64,000 nucleotides of DNA from Nocardia amamiensis (GTDB lineage: Bacteria; Actinomycetota; Actinomycetes; Mycobacteriales; Mycobacteriaceae). A program made the position numbers and the translations under genes. Positions 24,826-35,600 of this stretch are shown here, in pieces. The notes beneath the pieces are model-generated. The model was not told where the DNA came from. It saw only the letters and a program-made list of their open reading frames with translations, and made no database searches. Each line of letters opens with the position of its first letter. Position 1 is the first letter of the stretch. The stretch spans positions 1-64,000 of the forward strand of contig NZ_JADLQX010000031.1 in assembly GCF_015477605.1 (NCBI RefSeq), written 5' to 3'.

Positions 24826-25539
24826 ATGCCCGTGACCTTCCCGTTATCAATCCGTCGCGGCGCGACCCGGTTCCGCCGCCACCGCGCCGCCACTCGCGTG
24901 GCCGCCGTCTCCGCGATCGTCACCGCCTCGGTCTGCGTCCTCGCCGCAGCGCAACAGGACCAGGACACCGGCGCTTCCGCCCGGCTCGTCGCAGGAAAGA
25001 TCGCGTCGGGCGAAATCGCTCCGGCCCAGGGCCAACCTCGCTTGGCCTCGTTCAACCTGCACGAAGCACCGGCGCCGCAGGCCGCTGCGGCTCCCGCGCC
25101 GTGGGATGCGAACCAGGCCGCGCAGGAATTCACTCGCCCGAAGACGGTCCGGCCCGTCGCCGGGAGGCTCACCTCCACCTTCGGCACGCGCTGGGGCGCG
25201 ATGCACGCGGGCTTGGACTTCGGCGACCCGCTCGGCGCTCCGATCTTCGCGGTCACCGACGGCGTCGTGATCGAGGCCGGTCCCGCCTCCGGCTTCGGCC
25301 TCTGGGTCCGGGTGCAACAGGACGACGGAACCGTGGGCGTCTACGGCCACGTCAACGAGATCCTCGCCGCGGTCGGCCAGCCCGTTCGCGCCGGGGACGT
25401 CATCGCGACCGTCGGCAACCGCGGCCAATCCACCGGCCCGCACCTGCACTACGAGGTTCACCTGCCCGGCGGACAAAAGATCGATCCGGCGCCCTGGCTG
25501 GCCGAACGCGGCATCGACGTCATGCAGCATCCGGGCTGA
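24826..25539 (+). CDS. M23-family metallopeptidase (LytM-like), exported
   Basis: The protein has 237 residues. A basic N-terminus and one hydrophobic segment (AAVSAIVTASVCVLAAAQ) form a signal or anchor. A 70-residue Ala/Pro linker leads to the M23 domain: Zn-binding His and Asp in MHAGLDFGDPLG, then VYGHVNEIL, and the second His motif in GPHLHYEVH. M23 enzymes cleave peptide bonds in peptidoglycan stem peptides or cross-bridges. All visible active-site residues are present. ATG 24826 was preferred to 24778 because it starts next to the export signal. A long hairpin follows. Confidence 0.92.
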   Translation: MPVTFPLSIRRGATRFRRHRAATRVAAVSAIVTASVCVLAAAQQDQDTGASARLVAGKIASGEIAPAQGQPRLASFNLHEAPAPQAAAAPAPWDANQAAQEFTRPKTVRPVAGRLTSTFGTRWGAMHAGLDFGDPLGAPIFAVTDGVVIEAGPASGFGLWVRVQQDDGTVGVYGHVNEILAAVGQPVRAGDVIATVGNRGQSTGPHLHYEVHLPGGQKIDPAPWLAERGIDVMQHPG

Positions 25540-25598
25540 CGGACCCCCTTCGCGAGACATGAGGGGCTCGCGAACCGATTCGGCGACCCAGCCGTCGC

Positions 25599-25640
25599 CC
25601 GACGGGCCGCGAACGCAACGCCGCGTTCGCGGCCCGTCGG
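25599..25640 (+). terminator. Strong hairpin after the M23 peptidase gene
   Basis: An 18-base perfect stem (25599-25616 with 25623-25640; CCGACGGGCCGCGAACGC on the left arm) closes a 6-base loop AACGCC. It lies 60 bases after the stop. No U-tract follows. Confidence 0.8.
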
Positions 25641-25765
25641 CGTCTTCGTTCGGCACAGGACACCTCCCGCGTAGCTGAAACCGCAACCCTCGATACCGGA
25701 GTACGAGGAACGAATAGCGCTCTGGCGGGACGCCCGCAGGGATCCATGATTCCTACGTTCTATCC

Positions 25766-26845
25766 ATGGCCCCGATACATTTCGCCACCGCAGGAGAACC
25801 GAAGCCGGCGACCGAGCCACTCCGCAGCCGCACGCCGGACCCGCCGCGCGCCGTATCCCGACTGCACCGGCCGCTTTTGGTTACCGCGGCGGTCATGGCA
25901 GCGCTCGCGGCGGTCTCGCTCGGGGGCATACTCGCCGACGACCGCGTCCTGCTCGGCGAGTCGGTATGGCTCAAGCCGTTCAAGTTCGGCGTCGCCTTTG
26001 CCCTCTACAGCCTCACACTGGCGTGGCTGCTGTCGTTGCCGCACAGGGGAAGCCGTGCCACGTGGTGGCTCGGAACGGTATTCGCCGTGACCGGCCTTCT
26101 CGACGTCGGTTTCATCGCCGTGCAGGCCGGCCGAGGCACATTCAGTCACTTCAACAACGCCGACCCCGACCCGGTGAACCGGATCGGGCAGACCATCTTC
26201 ATGTCCGGCGTGCCGGGGTTGTTCTTCGCGAATCTGCTGATCGTGCTGATCTTGTCCTGGCAGCGCGTCGCGGACCGTCCGACGGCACGTGCCATCCACG
26301 CCGGGCTCGGCCTCGCCGTGGCCGGTATGGCACTGGGTTACGTCATGGGATACACCGGCAAGCAGTTCGTACGCGACGCCGATGGCCGGGTGGTCGAACT
26401 GATCGCCGGGCATACGGTGCTGGACGACCCCACCCGCGCCGAGCATGCCCGGGACGGCCTCGCGGGCATGCCGATCACCCACTGGAGCACCGTCGGCGGC
26501 GATCTGCGCGTACCGCACTTCGTCGGCCTGCACGGCATCCAGGTGCTGTTGGCCGTCTCGTTCACGCTGGCCTGGCTGGCTCCGCGCTATCGCTGGCTGC
26601 GCTCCGAACGCGCCCGCGCCGCCATCGTCGGCGTGCTGGCGGCGGGTTACTCCGGCCTGCTCGCCCTCGTCTTCTGGCAGGCGATGCGCGCTCAGCCACT
26701 GGTCAACCCGGACAGCGTCACGGTGGCCGCGGCCGCCGGACTCGCCGCGACGGTCGCGGCGCTGCTCGGCGCGGTATACCGGCGTCACCGCGCCGGGGCA
26801 CCGGCCGCCGAATCGGTCAGCGCAGGCGTTCCGCGTCGCGGGTGA
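25766..26845 (+). CDS. Conserved membrane protein, unknown function
   Basis: The protein has 359 residues. A ~30-residue polar N-terminus is followed by about eight hydrophobic segments (LLVTAAVMAALAAVSLGGIL, FGVAFALYSLTLAWLLSLP, IFMSGVPGLFFANLLIVLIL, VLLAVSFTLAWLAPRY and others). A conserved-looking stretch WLKPFKFGVAF lies before the second segment, and an extracytoplasmic loop of ~60 residues holds several His (HWSTVGGDLRVPHFVGLHG). The His near membrane ends could bind metal or haem, but there is no family signature I recognise. It overlaps the convergent Zn-ribbon gene by 29 bases. Confidence 0.75.
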   Translation: MAPIHFATAGEPKPATEPLRSRTPDPPRAVSRLHRPLLVTAAVMAALAAVSLGGILADDRVLLGESVWLKPFKFGVAFALYSLTLAWLLSLPHRGSRATWWLGTVFAVTGLLDVGFIAVQAGRGTFSHFNNADPDPVNRIGQTIFMSGVPGLFFANLLIVLILSWQRVADRPTARAIHAGLGLAVAGMALGYVMGYTGKQFVRDADGRVVELIAGHTVLDDPTRAEHARDGLAGMPITHWSTVGGDLRVPHFVGLHGIQVLLAVSFTLAWLAPRYRWLRSERARAAIVGVLAAGYSGLLALVFWQAMRAQPLVNPDSVTVAAAAGLAATVAALLGAVYRRHRAGAPAAESVSAGVPRRG

Positions 26846-27143
26846 GCTCGACCACGGTCTTGCCGAGCGCCGCCAGCTCCTCGGCCGTCGCCCCCTCGGC
26901 GATGGCCGTGGCGACGTCCTCGGCGGCGCAGCGGGCGGCGAACCAGCGGTCGGCCAGGTCGGCGGCCTCCTGGGCACTGAGCACCACCGAATCGTCGGGA
27001 ATCCCGGTTCCCTTCAAGCTGTTGCGATGTTCGTAGGCGCGTTGGCGACAGGACTGACGGCAGTACCGGCGGCGACGTCCGGCTTCCGATTCCACGATTT
27101 CCCGTCCGCACCACAAACAGGACAGCAAGCGGCTGCGCGACAT
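26817..27143 (-). CDS. Small zinc-ribbon-like protein
   Basis: The protein has 108 residues. The N-terminal 35 contain four cysteines in two pairs (LSCLWCGRE and RRYCRQSCRQRAYEHR), a treble-clef/FCS-like zinc site followed by a basic helix. The remaining ~70 residues are a helical, acidic tail (AQEAADLADRWFAARCAAED). It is probably a nucleic-acid or protein binding adaptor and is conserved in actinobacteria as far as I recall; no function is known. ATG 27143 begins directly before the zinc site. GTG 27155 would add four residues. It is divergent from rbpA. Confidence 0.75.
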   Translation of the reverse strand: MSRSRLLSCLWCGREIVESEAGRRRRYCRQSCRQRAYEHRNSLKGTGIPDDSVVLSAQEAADLADRWFAARCAAEDVATAIAEGATAEELAALGKTVVELTRDAERLR

Positions 27144-27269
27144 GAGGCAGAACACTAATAGCTCGCGGCAGGCGATCCGCTCAGCGACCCCCGGAACCGG
27201 CCCCCGGCGGGCATGGCGGGCTCAGCGCGCCGGTGGCACTACAATGGAACGGTTCACCGCGGCCGCGTC

Positions 27270-27297
27270 GGGAACTATCGGCGCAGGCCCGATCGTT
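27270..27297 (+). promoter_or_regulatory. Sigma-R/SigH-type promoter of rbpA
   Basis: GGGAAC (27270-27275) and CGTT (27294-27297) are spaced as GGGAACT-N17-CGTT, an exact match to the sigma-R (Streptomyces) / SigH (Mycobacterium) consensus GGGAAY-N16-17-CGTT. The predicted start of transcription is near 27303, about 78 bases before the rbpA ATG. In Streptomyces, rbpA is a known sigma-R target. Confidence 0.8.
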
Positions 27298-27380
27298 GCA
27301 CAGTAGGTCCAACGAGCGCCCCGCTCGTGCGGCCCCGGTCGCAGCGCACCAAGACTCGAGCACACAGGGAGAGGCACACC

Positions 27381-27716
27381 ATGGCAGATCGCGTACTCCG
27401 AGGCAGTCGGCTCGGAGCGGTGAGCTACGAGACCGATCGCGACCACGACCTGGCTCCGCGCCGGATCGCCCGGTACCGGACCGACAACGGCGAGGAATTC
27501 GACGTACCGTTCGCCGACGACGCCGAGATCCCGCCGACCTGGCTGTGCCGCAACGGTCAGGAAGGCGTGCTGATCGAGGGCACCAGCCAGGAGACCAAGA
27601 AGGTCAAGCCGCCGCGCACCCATTGGGACATGCTGCTGGAACGGCGCAGCAAGGAGGAGTTGGAGGAATTGCTCAAGGAGCGCCTCGAACTGCTCAAGAC
27701 GCGCCGCCGCGCCTGA
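27381..27716 (+). CDS. rbpA: RNA polymerase-binding protein RbpA
   Basis: The protein has 111 residues, the normal length. It begins MADRVLRGSRLGAVSYETDR (N-terminal tail and core), has the beta-barrel core ARYRTDNGEEFDVPF...PPTWLCRNGQEGVLIEG, then a basic linker (KKVKPPRTHWDMLLERRS) and the sigma-interacting helices KEELEELLKERLELLKTRR. RbpA binds the beta subunit and group I/II sigma factors and stabilises the open complex; it is essential in mycobacteria. ATG 27381 has AGGGAGAGG upstream. The gene has a sigma-R-type promoter and a strong terminator. In mycobacteria it lies next to lnt/ppm; here a biosynthetic cluster intervenes. Confidence 0.97.
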   Translation: MADRVLRGSRLGAVSYETDRDHDLAPRRIARYRTDNGEEFDVPFADDAEIPPTWLCRNGQEGVLIEGTSQETKKVKPPRTHWDMLLERRSKEELEELLKERLELLKTRRRA

Positions 27717-27738
27717 CGAAGTCCATCGGGACGAGAAT

Positions 27739-27765
27739 GGCCGCCGCATCGTCGATGCGGCGGCC
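27739..27765. terminator. Hairpin between rbpA and the convergent exporter genes
   Basis: GGCCGCCGCATC-GTC-GATGCGGCGGCC has a perfect 12-base stem with a 3-base loop, extendable by AAT/GTT (A-T, A-T, T-G pairs). It is shared by rbpA and the end of the NRPS-exporter operon. Confidence 0.8.
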
Positions 27766-27793
27766 GTTCGCTGTCGGGGTCACGGTGCCGCGG

Positions 27794-28669
27794 TCAGCGG
27801 CTCGCCACCTTGCGGTAGCGCAGCAGCGCCAGCGGCACGGCCACCACGAGGATCGCCACCGAGCAGATCACCGCGTACTCGACGCAGTGATCCGCCGCCC
27901 AACCGGTGGGTGGGACGAAGGTCGGCGGAGCGCCGTTGTCGAACAACTTGCGCCCAGACGCCGACACCGCGGTGATCGGATTCCATTCCGCGATCGTGCG
28001 CAGCGGACCGGGAAGGGTCTCGGCGGAGATGAACGCCGAAGAGATGAACGTCAGCGGGAACAGCCAGATCAGCCCGGCGCTCTGAGCCACCTCGACGGTC
28101 GGCGACAGCAGGCCCGTCAGCGCGCCGACCCAGGACATCGCGAACGCGAACAACAAGATCACCGCGAACGCCAGCACGGCGTCGGCGACGCCGCCGTGGA
28201 TGCGCCAGCCGACGACGTATCCGCACCCGACCATCACGGCGAGGCTGAGGATGTTGACCACCAGGTCCGACAGCGTGCGGCCCATGAGCACGGCCAGCCG
28301 CGACATCGGCAGCGCTCGCATCCGGTCGATGATGCCCTTCTGCAGGTCCCCGGCCAGACCGACGGTGGTGAACGCGGCGTTGAACGCGACGGTCTGGGTG
28401 AAGATGCCGGCGAGCAGGAACTCCCGGTACTGGCCGCCGCCGAGCGAGGCGCCGAAGATGTAGGCGAACAGGAACACGAACATCAGCGGCTGGATCGTGG
28501 CGGTCACCAGCAGCGTCGGCACGCGCAGGATGGTCAGCAGATTGCGGTGCGCAACGATCGCGCTGTCCCGGAACAACCGCAGCCGTGGACCCGAATCCCG
28601 GTGCCGCCCTGCCTTTTCCGTCTCCGGCTCCGCCTTCGGGGATGCCTCCCCGACCACTGCGGTACTCAC
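27794..28669 (-). CDS. ABC-2 type exporter permease (DrrB-like)
   Basis: The protein has 291 residues and six predicted membrane segments, with the ABC-2 core FAYIFGASLGGGQYREFLLA, DRMRALPMSRLAVLMGRTL and a loop at FISSAFISAETLPGPLRTIA followed by WNPITAVSASGRKLF. This is the DrrB/antibiotic-exporter type. GTG 28669 overlaps the stop of the ATPase gene by 4 bases (GTGA), which fixes the start; the frame further upstream is only the antisense-like overlap with the ATPase. As last gene of the NRPS operon it probably exports, or confers resistance to, the peptide product. Confidence 0.92.
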   Translation of the reverse strand: MSTAVVGEASPKAEPETEKAGRHRDSGPRLRLFRDSAIVAHRNLLTILRVPTLLVTATIQPLMFVFLFAYIFGASLGGGQYREFLLAGIFTQTVAFNAAFTTVGLAGDLQKGIIDRMRALPMSRLAVLMGRTLSDLVVNILSLAVMVGCGYVVGWRIHGGVADAVLAFAVILLFAFAMSWVGALTGLLSPTVEVAQSAGLIWLFPLTFISSAFISAETLPGPLRTIAEWNPITAVSASGRKLFDNGAPPTFVPPTGWAADHCVEYAVICSVAILVVAVPLALLRYRKVASR

Positions 28670-29658
28670 GACATGATCTCCTCTTGTACGTCGTCGGTCT
28701 CCGGGTCCGCGACGGGCGCGCCGACCGGTTTGCCGGTGATGGAAAGGAAGACGTCGTCGAGGCTCGGGCGGTGCACGTTCGCGTCGACCACGCAGACGCC
28801 GGCGTCGTCGAGCCGGCGCAGCGCTTCCACCATGGTGCGCGAGCCGTCGCCGACCACCACCGACACCTCGTCGGTCCCGGCTTCGTGACCGGGTTCGCCG
28901 ACGCCGATCTGCGCCAGCACCGCGAGGGCGGGCTCGGCCTCCTGGCCCGCGGCCAACGTCACGGTGAGCCGGTCGCCGCCGATGGAAGTCTTCAGCTCGT
29001 CCGCCGAGCCGCGTGCGATGACCCGCCCGTGGTCGATGACGGTGATGCGGTCGGCCAGCAGATCGGCCTCTTCCAGATATTGCGTCGTGAGCAGCACCGT
29101 GGTGCCGTCGTCGACCAGATCGCCGATGACGCTCCACATGTCCAGCCTGCCGCGCGGGTCCAGACCGGTGGTCGGCTCGTCCAGCACCACCACGGCCGGC
29201 CGGGCGACCAGCGCGCCGGCGAGGTCGAGGCGACGGGCCATGCCGCCGGAGTAGGTGCCCGCCCTGCGGTGCGCGGCGTACTCGAGGCCCAGCGCGCTGA
29301 GCAGCTCGTCCGCCCGAGCGGATGCCTGTCGCGGCGACATCCCGTACAGCCGCGCGACCATGCGCAAGTTCTCATAGCCGGAGAGGTTGGCGTCGACGGC
29401 GGCGTACTGGCCGGACAAACCGATCCGTTTGCGTGCCGCGGCTGGATCGCGCAGCACATCGATACCCGCCACCCGCACCGATCCGGCGCACGGCTTCAGC
29501 AACGTGGTGACGATCCGCACGGTCGTCGTCTTGCCCGCGCCGTTCGGTCCGAGCAGGCCCATCACCGTGCCGGCCGGGATCTGCAGGTCGACCTCGTCCA
29601 GCACCCGGATCCGGCCATAGTTCTTCACCAGGCCGGTGACTTCCACCGCGAAACTCAC
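28666..29658 (-). CDS. ABC exporter ATPase (DrrA-like)
   Basis: The protein has 330 residues. Walker A is GPNGAGKTTTV, the Q-loop region reads IGLSGQYAAVD (typical of DrrA), the ABC signature is YSGGMARRLD, Walker B is AVVVLDEPTTGLDP, and the switch residue is in LLTTQYLEEAD (Gln in place of the usual His position context, as in DrrA). The C-terminal ~80 residues form the DrrA-type extension. The substrate is inferred from context to be the NRPS product. GTG 29658 overlaps the NRPS stop by 4 bases. It pairs with the DrrB-like permease through another GTGA overlap. Confidence 0.93.
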   Translation of the reverse strand: MSFAVEVTGLVKNYGRIRVLDEVDLQIPAGTVMGLLGPNGAGKTTTVRIVTTLLKPCAGSVRVAGIDVLRDPAAARKRIGLSGQYAAVDANLSGYENLRMVARLYGMSPRQASARADELLSALGLEYAAHRRAGTYSGGMARRLDLAGALVARPAVVVLDEPTTGLDPRGRLDMWSVIGDLVDDGTTVLLTTQYLEEADLLADRITVIDHGRVIARGSADELKTSIGGDRLTVTLAAGQEAEPALAVLAQIGVGEPGHEAGTDEVSVVVGDGSRTMVEALRRLDDAGVCVVDANVHRPSLDDVFLSITGKPVGAPVADPETDDVQEEIMS

Positions 29659-32600
29659 GACGTCACCTCGCCGGCGCTCGGCTTCGTCGCGTCCAGCCAC
29701 GTCCGCAACACCGGCCCGATCACCGACAGCGCTTCCGGGGTGGTCATCGCGGAGTGCTCGCAGCGCAGCTCGTGATCGTGGATGACCCCGGTGACGTACG
29801 GCTGCCATGCGCCGGCCCGCCGATCCGGGTGGGACCGGTTGATCTCGTCGTCGCCCGCGGTGAAGAACACCACGTCGCCGTCGAACACGCCGGGCTGGAA
29901 TCCGCTGGCTTGCACCGCACCGTCGTGGTAGCCGGTGTAGAGCCGCTCCAGATGCTCGACGGTCAGCGCCGCGAACGGTCCGGACCGGGCGCGCAGCAGC
30001 TCGGCCGCGTCGCGCAGGCTCATCCCCGGATCGATCTCGGCGCCGAGTTCATCGCTGCCGAGCTCACCGACGATCTCGGCGATACTCGGGGTCGCGTGCT
30101 CGATCAACTCTTCCGACAGCCGGTAGCTGTCCATCATCGACAGCAACGCGACCTCGTCACCGGCCTCCTGCAGTTGCACCGCCATCTCGTGCGCGATCAG
30201 GCCGCCCAGAGACCAGCCGAGCAGGTGGTAGGGGCCCTCGGGCTGGATCGTCTTGATCGCGTCCACGTAGTGGCTCGCCGCGTCGGCGATCGACCGGTAG
30301 CCTTCCTGCCCCGCGACATGCGGAGCCTGCAACCCGTACACCGGACGGTCCGGCGTCAGGTGCGCGAGCAGCCCCGAGTAGCACCAGGCCAACCCGATCG
30401 CCGGGTGGACGCAGAACAGTGGCGCCTGGTCCGGCGCCGTGCGCGGCCGGATCGGCAGCACCGGCTCCAGCACCGAAGCGACCGCCGCGCCCGCGGTCGC
30501 GCCCGCGCGGTCGAGGCGTGCGGCTATGGCCGCGGGGGTGGCATCGCCGAACATCAGCTGCACCGGCAGGTCGATGCCCCTTTCCCGAAGGTGGGCAACC
30601 ACTTTCGTGGCCAGCAGCGAGTTGCCGCCGAGTTCGAAGAACCCGTCGTCCGCGCCGACCGACCCCGTGCCGAGCACCTCGGCGAAGGCCGCGCACAGCG
30701 CCGTCTCCGTCGGAGTGGACGGCGCCCGGTAGCCCTTGGTCGCGGTGAAGACCGGCTCGGGCAGCTTGGCGCGGTCCAGTTTGCCCACCGGGCTCAGCGG
30801 CACCTCGTCGAGCAGCATGATCGCCTGCGGGACCATGTAGTTCGGCACCTGGCCGGCCACATGCTCGGTCAGCTCGGACGCGGTGAGCGTGACGCCGTCC
30901 CGCGGCTTCACATACGACACCAGTGCCGTCGCGCCCGCCGGGGTGCGGTGCCCGATGGTGGTGGAGAACGCCACCGCGCCGTGGCGCGCGAGCGCGGCGT
31001 CGATCTCGCCGAGCTCGATACGGAAGCCGCGGATCTTCACCTGGTGATCGGTGCGGCCGACGTACTCGATCTCCTGCGCCGACTCCGCGGCAGGCCCATT
31101 GTTCCTCGATCCGGTCCACCACCGCACCAGGTCACCGGTCCGGTACATCCGCTCCCCTGGCTTCCCGAACGGATTCGCGACGAACCGCTGCGCGGTAAGG
31201 CCGGGCCGGTTCAGGTAGCCGCGCGCAAGCGCGTCTCCCGCGAGGTGCAATTCACCGGTGACCCGGACCGGTGCGGGATGCAGGCGCGCATCGAGGATGG
31301 TCGCGTTGACGCCACGGATGGGGCCGCCGATGGTGATCGGCCCGCCCGGCTCCATCGGCTGCGAGATCACCGTGACGATGGTGGTCTCGGTCGGCCCGTA
31401 CACGTTGTACAGGTTGCGGCCGGGCGCCCACCTGGACACCAGGTCCGGCGGCAACGCCTCACCGCCGACCAGCACGTGCTGGAACTCGGTGATCCCGGTG
31501 GGGTCGACCGTGCCGAGGGCCGAGGTGGTGATGAACGCGTGCGTGATCCGCTCCTGGATGAGCACCCGCCGCAGGTCGTCGCCGCCGACCACGCCCGGGG
31601 GCGTGATCACCAGGGTCGCCGCGCCGCCGAGGGCCAGCAGCAGATCGAGCATCGCGGCGTCGAAGCTCGGTGTGGCGAAGTGCAGCACGCGGCACCCCGG
31701 CTCGACATCGAACCGCTGCGCGGTCTCGGCGGCGAAGTTGGACAACCCGCCGTGCGTGACCACGACGCCCTTCGGTGTACCGGTCGAGCCCGAGGTGTAG
31801 ACCACGTACGCGGGGTTGTCGATCCGCAGCGGCGCGGGGCGTTCGGCGTCGGCGATCGGCGCATCCGGCGCATCGAGCACGAGCCCGCGGAAATGCGGGT
31901 CGTCCAGCACGATCCACTCCGTGTCCTCCGGCAGCTCGTCGCGGTAGCCCGACAGCGTGATGCCGAGCGCAGCACCGGAATCCGACAGCATGTGCGCGAT
32001 GCGCTGGTGTGGGTACAGCGGGTCGACCGGCACGAACGCCGCGCCGGTCTTGGCGACCGCGAGCACCGTCGCCACCGACTCGATCGACCGCGGAATACCC
32101 AGCGCCACCAGAGTTTCGGGGCCTACACCGCGTCGGATGAGGACTCGCGCCAGCCGGTTTGTCCAGCGGTCCAGCGCACCATAGGTCACCTCGGTGCCGT
32201 CGGAGACCAGCGCGACCGCGGCGCGGTCGATGTCGGCCGCCTGCTCGAACACCTCGGGGAGGGTGACCGGCCGGTCCGGCTTCGCACCGCGCACCGGAGC
32301 CAGTCCCGACCATTCGGCGGGATCGAGCAGTTCCAGATCGCCGACGGCGGTGGTCGGGTTGGCGGCGACGGCCGCGAGCAGCCGGGTCAGTCGCTTGCCG
32401 AGGCGCTGTGCGGTCGACTCGTCGAACAGATCCGTCGCGTAGTTCACCGCGACGCTGATACCGGCCGGATCGCGGTGTGCGGTCTGCGCTTCGGTCAGCG
32501 TGAATTGGAGGTCGAACTTGGCGACTCCGGTGTCCAAGTCGGCCGCCTCGATCCGCAGCCGCGGCAGGTCGACCCCGCCGACCGGCTCGTTGCGGACCGA

Positions 32601-35600
32601 CAACATCACCTGGAACATCGGGTGGTGCGCCTGAGATCTGGCCGGGTTGAGCACCTCCACGAGACGCTCGAACGGCAGGTCCCCGTGGGCGAAGGCGTCC
32701 AGGTCGGCTTCGCGCACGGTGTGCAGCAGATCGGTGAACCGGGCGCTCGGATCGATCCGCGTGCGCAGCACCAGCGTGTTGACGAACATGCCGACCATCC
32801 GGTCCAGCGCGGGGTGACCGCGGCCCGCGATCGGCGAGCCGATCGCTATGTCGTCGGTGGCGGTCATCCGGTGCAGCAGGACCGCGAGCGCGGCGTGCAG
32901 CACCATGAACAGGCTGACATTGTTGCTGCCCGCGATCGCCTGCAATTCGCGGTGGGTGACCGGGTCCACCGTGCACTCCACGGTGCCACCCCGATAGGAC
33001 GGCGTGGGCGGGCGCGGGCGGTCGGCCGGGACGGTCAGCAACTCGGGGATGCCGTCCAGAGTGCGCCGCCAGTAGTCGAGCTGTCTGCTCACCAGCGAGT
33101 CCGGGTCGTCCTCGGTGCCGAGCAGGTCCTGTTGCCACAGGGTGTAATCGGCGTATTGGACCTCGGGCTCGGCCCAGTCGGGCGCGACGCCCGCGCAGGC
33201 CGCGCGGTAGGCGACGGCGACGTCGGCGGCCATCGGTTCGAGCGACCAGCCGTCCATCGCGATGTGGTGCACGACCAGCACCAGGACGTGCTCGTCGGAT
33301 ACGGCGGCGACGCCGGTCGGTACCGAGAGCAGCGCCGCACGGATCGGGACTGTGGTGGCGAGGTCGAACCCTGGTGCGGCGAAACGGCGTACGGCGGCCT
33401 CGACCTGGTCCGGCGGCGCCGTCGCGCGGTCCAGCGAGATCGCCGCCTCGTCCGGGTCGAGGACGACCTGGACGGGTTCGCCGCCGACCTCAGGGAACAC
33501 TGTCCGCAACGTTTCGTGCCTGGCCTGCACCGCGTGCAGCGCGGAGGCGAGCGCGTCGACGTTCAGGCGGCCGGTCATGCGCAGCACGAGCGGGATGTTG
33601 TACGCGCCCGCCGACCGATCCGCGCCCGAGGCGCCGCCTGCGTTGAATCGGTTGAGGAACCACAGCCGCCGCTGTGCGGCCGAGAGCGGGATCCGCTCCG
33701 GACGGCTCCGGCGCACCAGCGGGGGACGTCCCTCCTCGGAGTGCGCGCCCGCGTCCAGCAGTTCGGCGAGAGCGGCGACCGTCGGCGTCGCGAAGACCGT
33801 GCGCACGGCGAGCCGCACGTTCGTCGCGGCGGCCAGCCGGGCCACGAGCTGCGTTGCCAGCAGCGAGTTCCCGCCGATGTCGAAGAAGCTGTCCTCGGCG
33901 CCCACGCTCGGCACGCCGACCAGCTCGCCCATGACCTGGGCGACCAGACGCTCGCTGTCGGTCCGCGGCTCGCGGCTCGCGGTATCGGCGGCGAGCCGCG
34001 GTTCCGGCAGCGCCTTGGTGTCCAGCTTGCCGACCGGCGTCAGCGGGATGGTGTCCAGCACGGTGATGCTCGCGGGCACCATGTGCGCGGGCAGGCGCCG
34101 CCCGAGAGCTGCACGCACGGCCGCGACGTCGACGCCGGCTTTCCGGTCGGCGGGCTGGATGTACGCGACGATCCGGTCGGCACCGGCGATGCGGCGTACT
34201 TCGGTGTGCGCGAACCGGACCGCCGGGTGGTCGAAGAGTGCGACGTTGATCTCGCCGAGTTCGATGCGGAACCCGCGCATCTTCACCTGGTGATCGCTGC
34301 GGCCCAGGTAGACCAGCTCGCCGGCCGCGTTCCAGCGCACGACGTCACCGGTTCGGTACATCCTGGTTCCGGCCGGGCCGTACGGGTCGGCCACGAAACG
34401 CGCGGCGGTGAGCCCGAATCGGTCCAAGTATCCGCGTGCCACGCCCAGGCCGCCGAGGTACAGCTCGCCCGGTACGCCGACCGGCACCGGACGCAACCGC
34501 TCGTCGAGCACCAGCGCTGTGGCACCCCGCACCAGCGTGCCGATGGTGATCGGCTCGCCGATCACCATCGGGCTGGTCGCGCTCACGACGATCGTGGTCT
34601 CGGTGGGCCCGTACACGTTGTACAAGTTGCGGTCCGGCGCCCACCTGGTAACCAGCTCCGGCGGCAACGCCTCGCCGCCGATCATCAGTGCACGCAGATG
34701 CGGCAGCGACCAGCGCCCGTGATCGATGGTGGCCAGGGCGGCGGTGGTCATGAAGGTGTGGGTGATCCGCTCGCGTTCCAGCAGTGCGGCCAGCTCGTCG
34801 CCGCCGTAGATGTCCGGCGGGCAGATCACCATGGCCGCACCGGCGCCCACCGCCAGCACCAGGTCGAATACCGCCGCGTCGAAGCTCGGCGTGGAGAAGT
34901 GCAGCGTGTTCGAGTGCTCATCGACGCCTGTGCGGTCGCGGACCTCGTCGGCGAAGTTGGACAGGCCGGCGTGGGTGACCGCGACTCCCTTGGGGACTCC
35001 GGTCGATCCGGAGGTGTAGATCAAGTAGGCGATGTCGGACACGTGGGTAGCGCGCACGCGCTCCATGTCGCCGATCGGCGTTCCATCGTAGCTACGCAAT
35101 TCATCGACGAATTCGGCGTTGTCCAGCAGCAACCACTCGGTGTCCACGCCCGCCGCGGAACTCGCCCGCAGACGCTCGGCGTGCTCGCCGGCCGTGATGC
35201 CGACCGCGCAGCCGGAGTCGCTGAGCATGTGCCGAACCCGATCGGCCGGGTACTTCGGGTCGACCGGCACGAACGCGGCGCCGGACTTGGCCACGGCGAG
35301 CATCGCGACGACCGAGTCGATCGACCGGGTGAGGCCGAGCCCGACGCGGTCCTCCGTCCCGAGCCCGCGCGCGATCAACGCGCGCGCCAAACGATTCGAG
35401 CGCTGCTCCACTTCGGCGTATGTCAAGGACGTGGCACCCGAGCGCAGGAACGGGTGGTCCGGATACCTGCGCGCGGCGGCGGTGAAGAAGTCGCCCAGCG
35501 TGCACGGCGGGGCTGACGGCCCGCCCTTCGCGGGGGCGAGCGTGCGGCGCTCGTGTTCGGTGCGCGCGTCGATGGCGCGCACCGGCACGTGCGGGTCGGC

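Noticed and set aside
27233..28888. A 551-codon plus-strand frame over rbpA and the exporter permease
   Set aside because: It is out of frame with rbpA and antisense to the permease, with a repetitive Arg/Gln/His composition.
28670..29137. N-terminal extension of the ABC permease
   Set aside because: The extension is shadow sequence of the ATPase gene. The GTGA overlap at 28666-28669 gives the natural start.
29754..35516. A 1920-codon open frame on the plus strand and several other long plus-strand frames inside the NRPS
   Set aside because: They are antisense to a clearly coding NRPS with intact domain motifs. The products are His/Arg/Val-rich without domains, as expected from GC-rich antisense frames.
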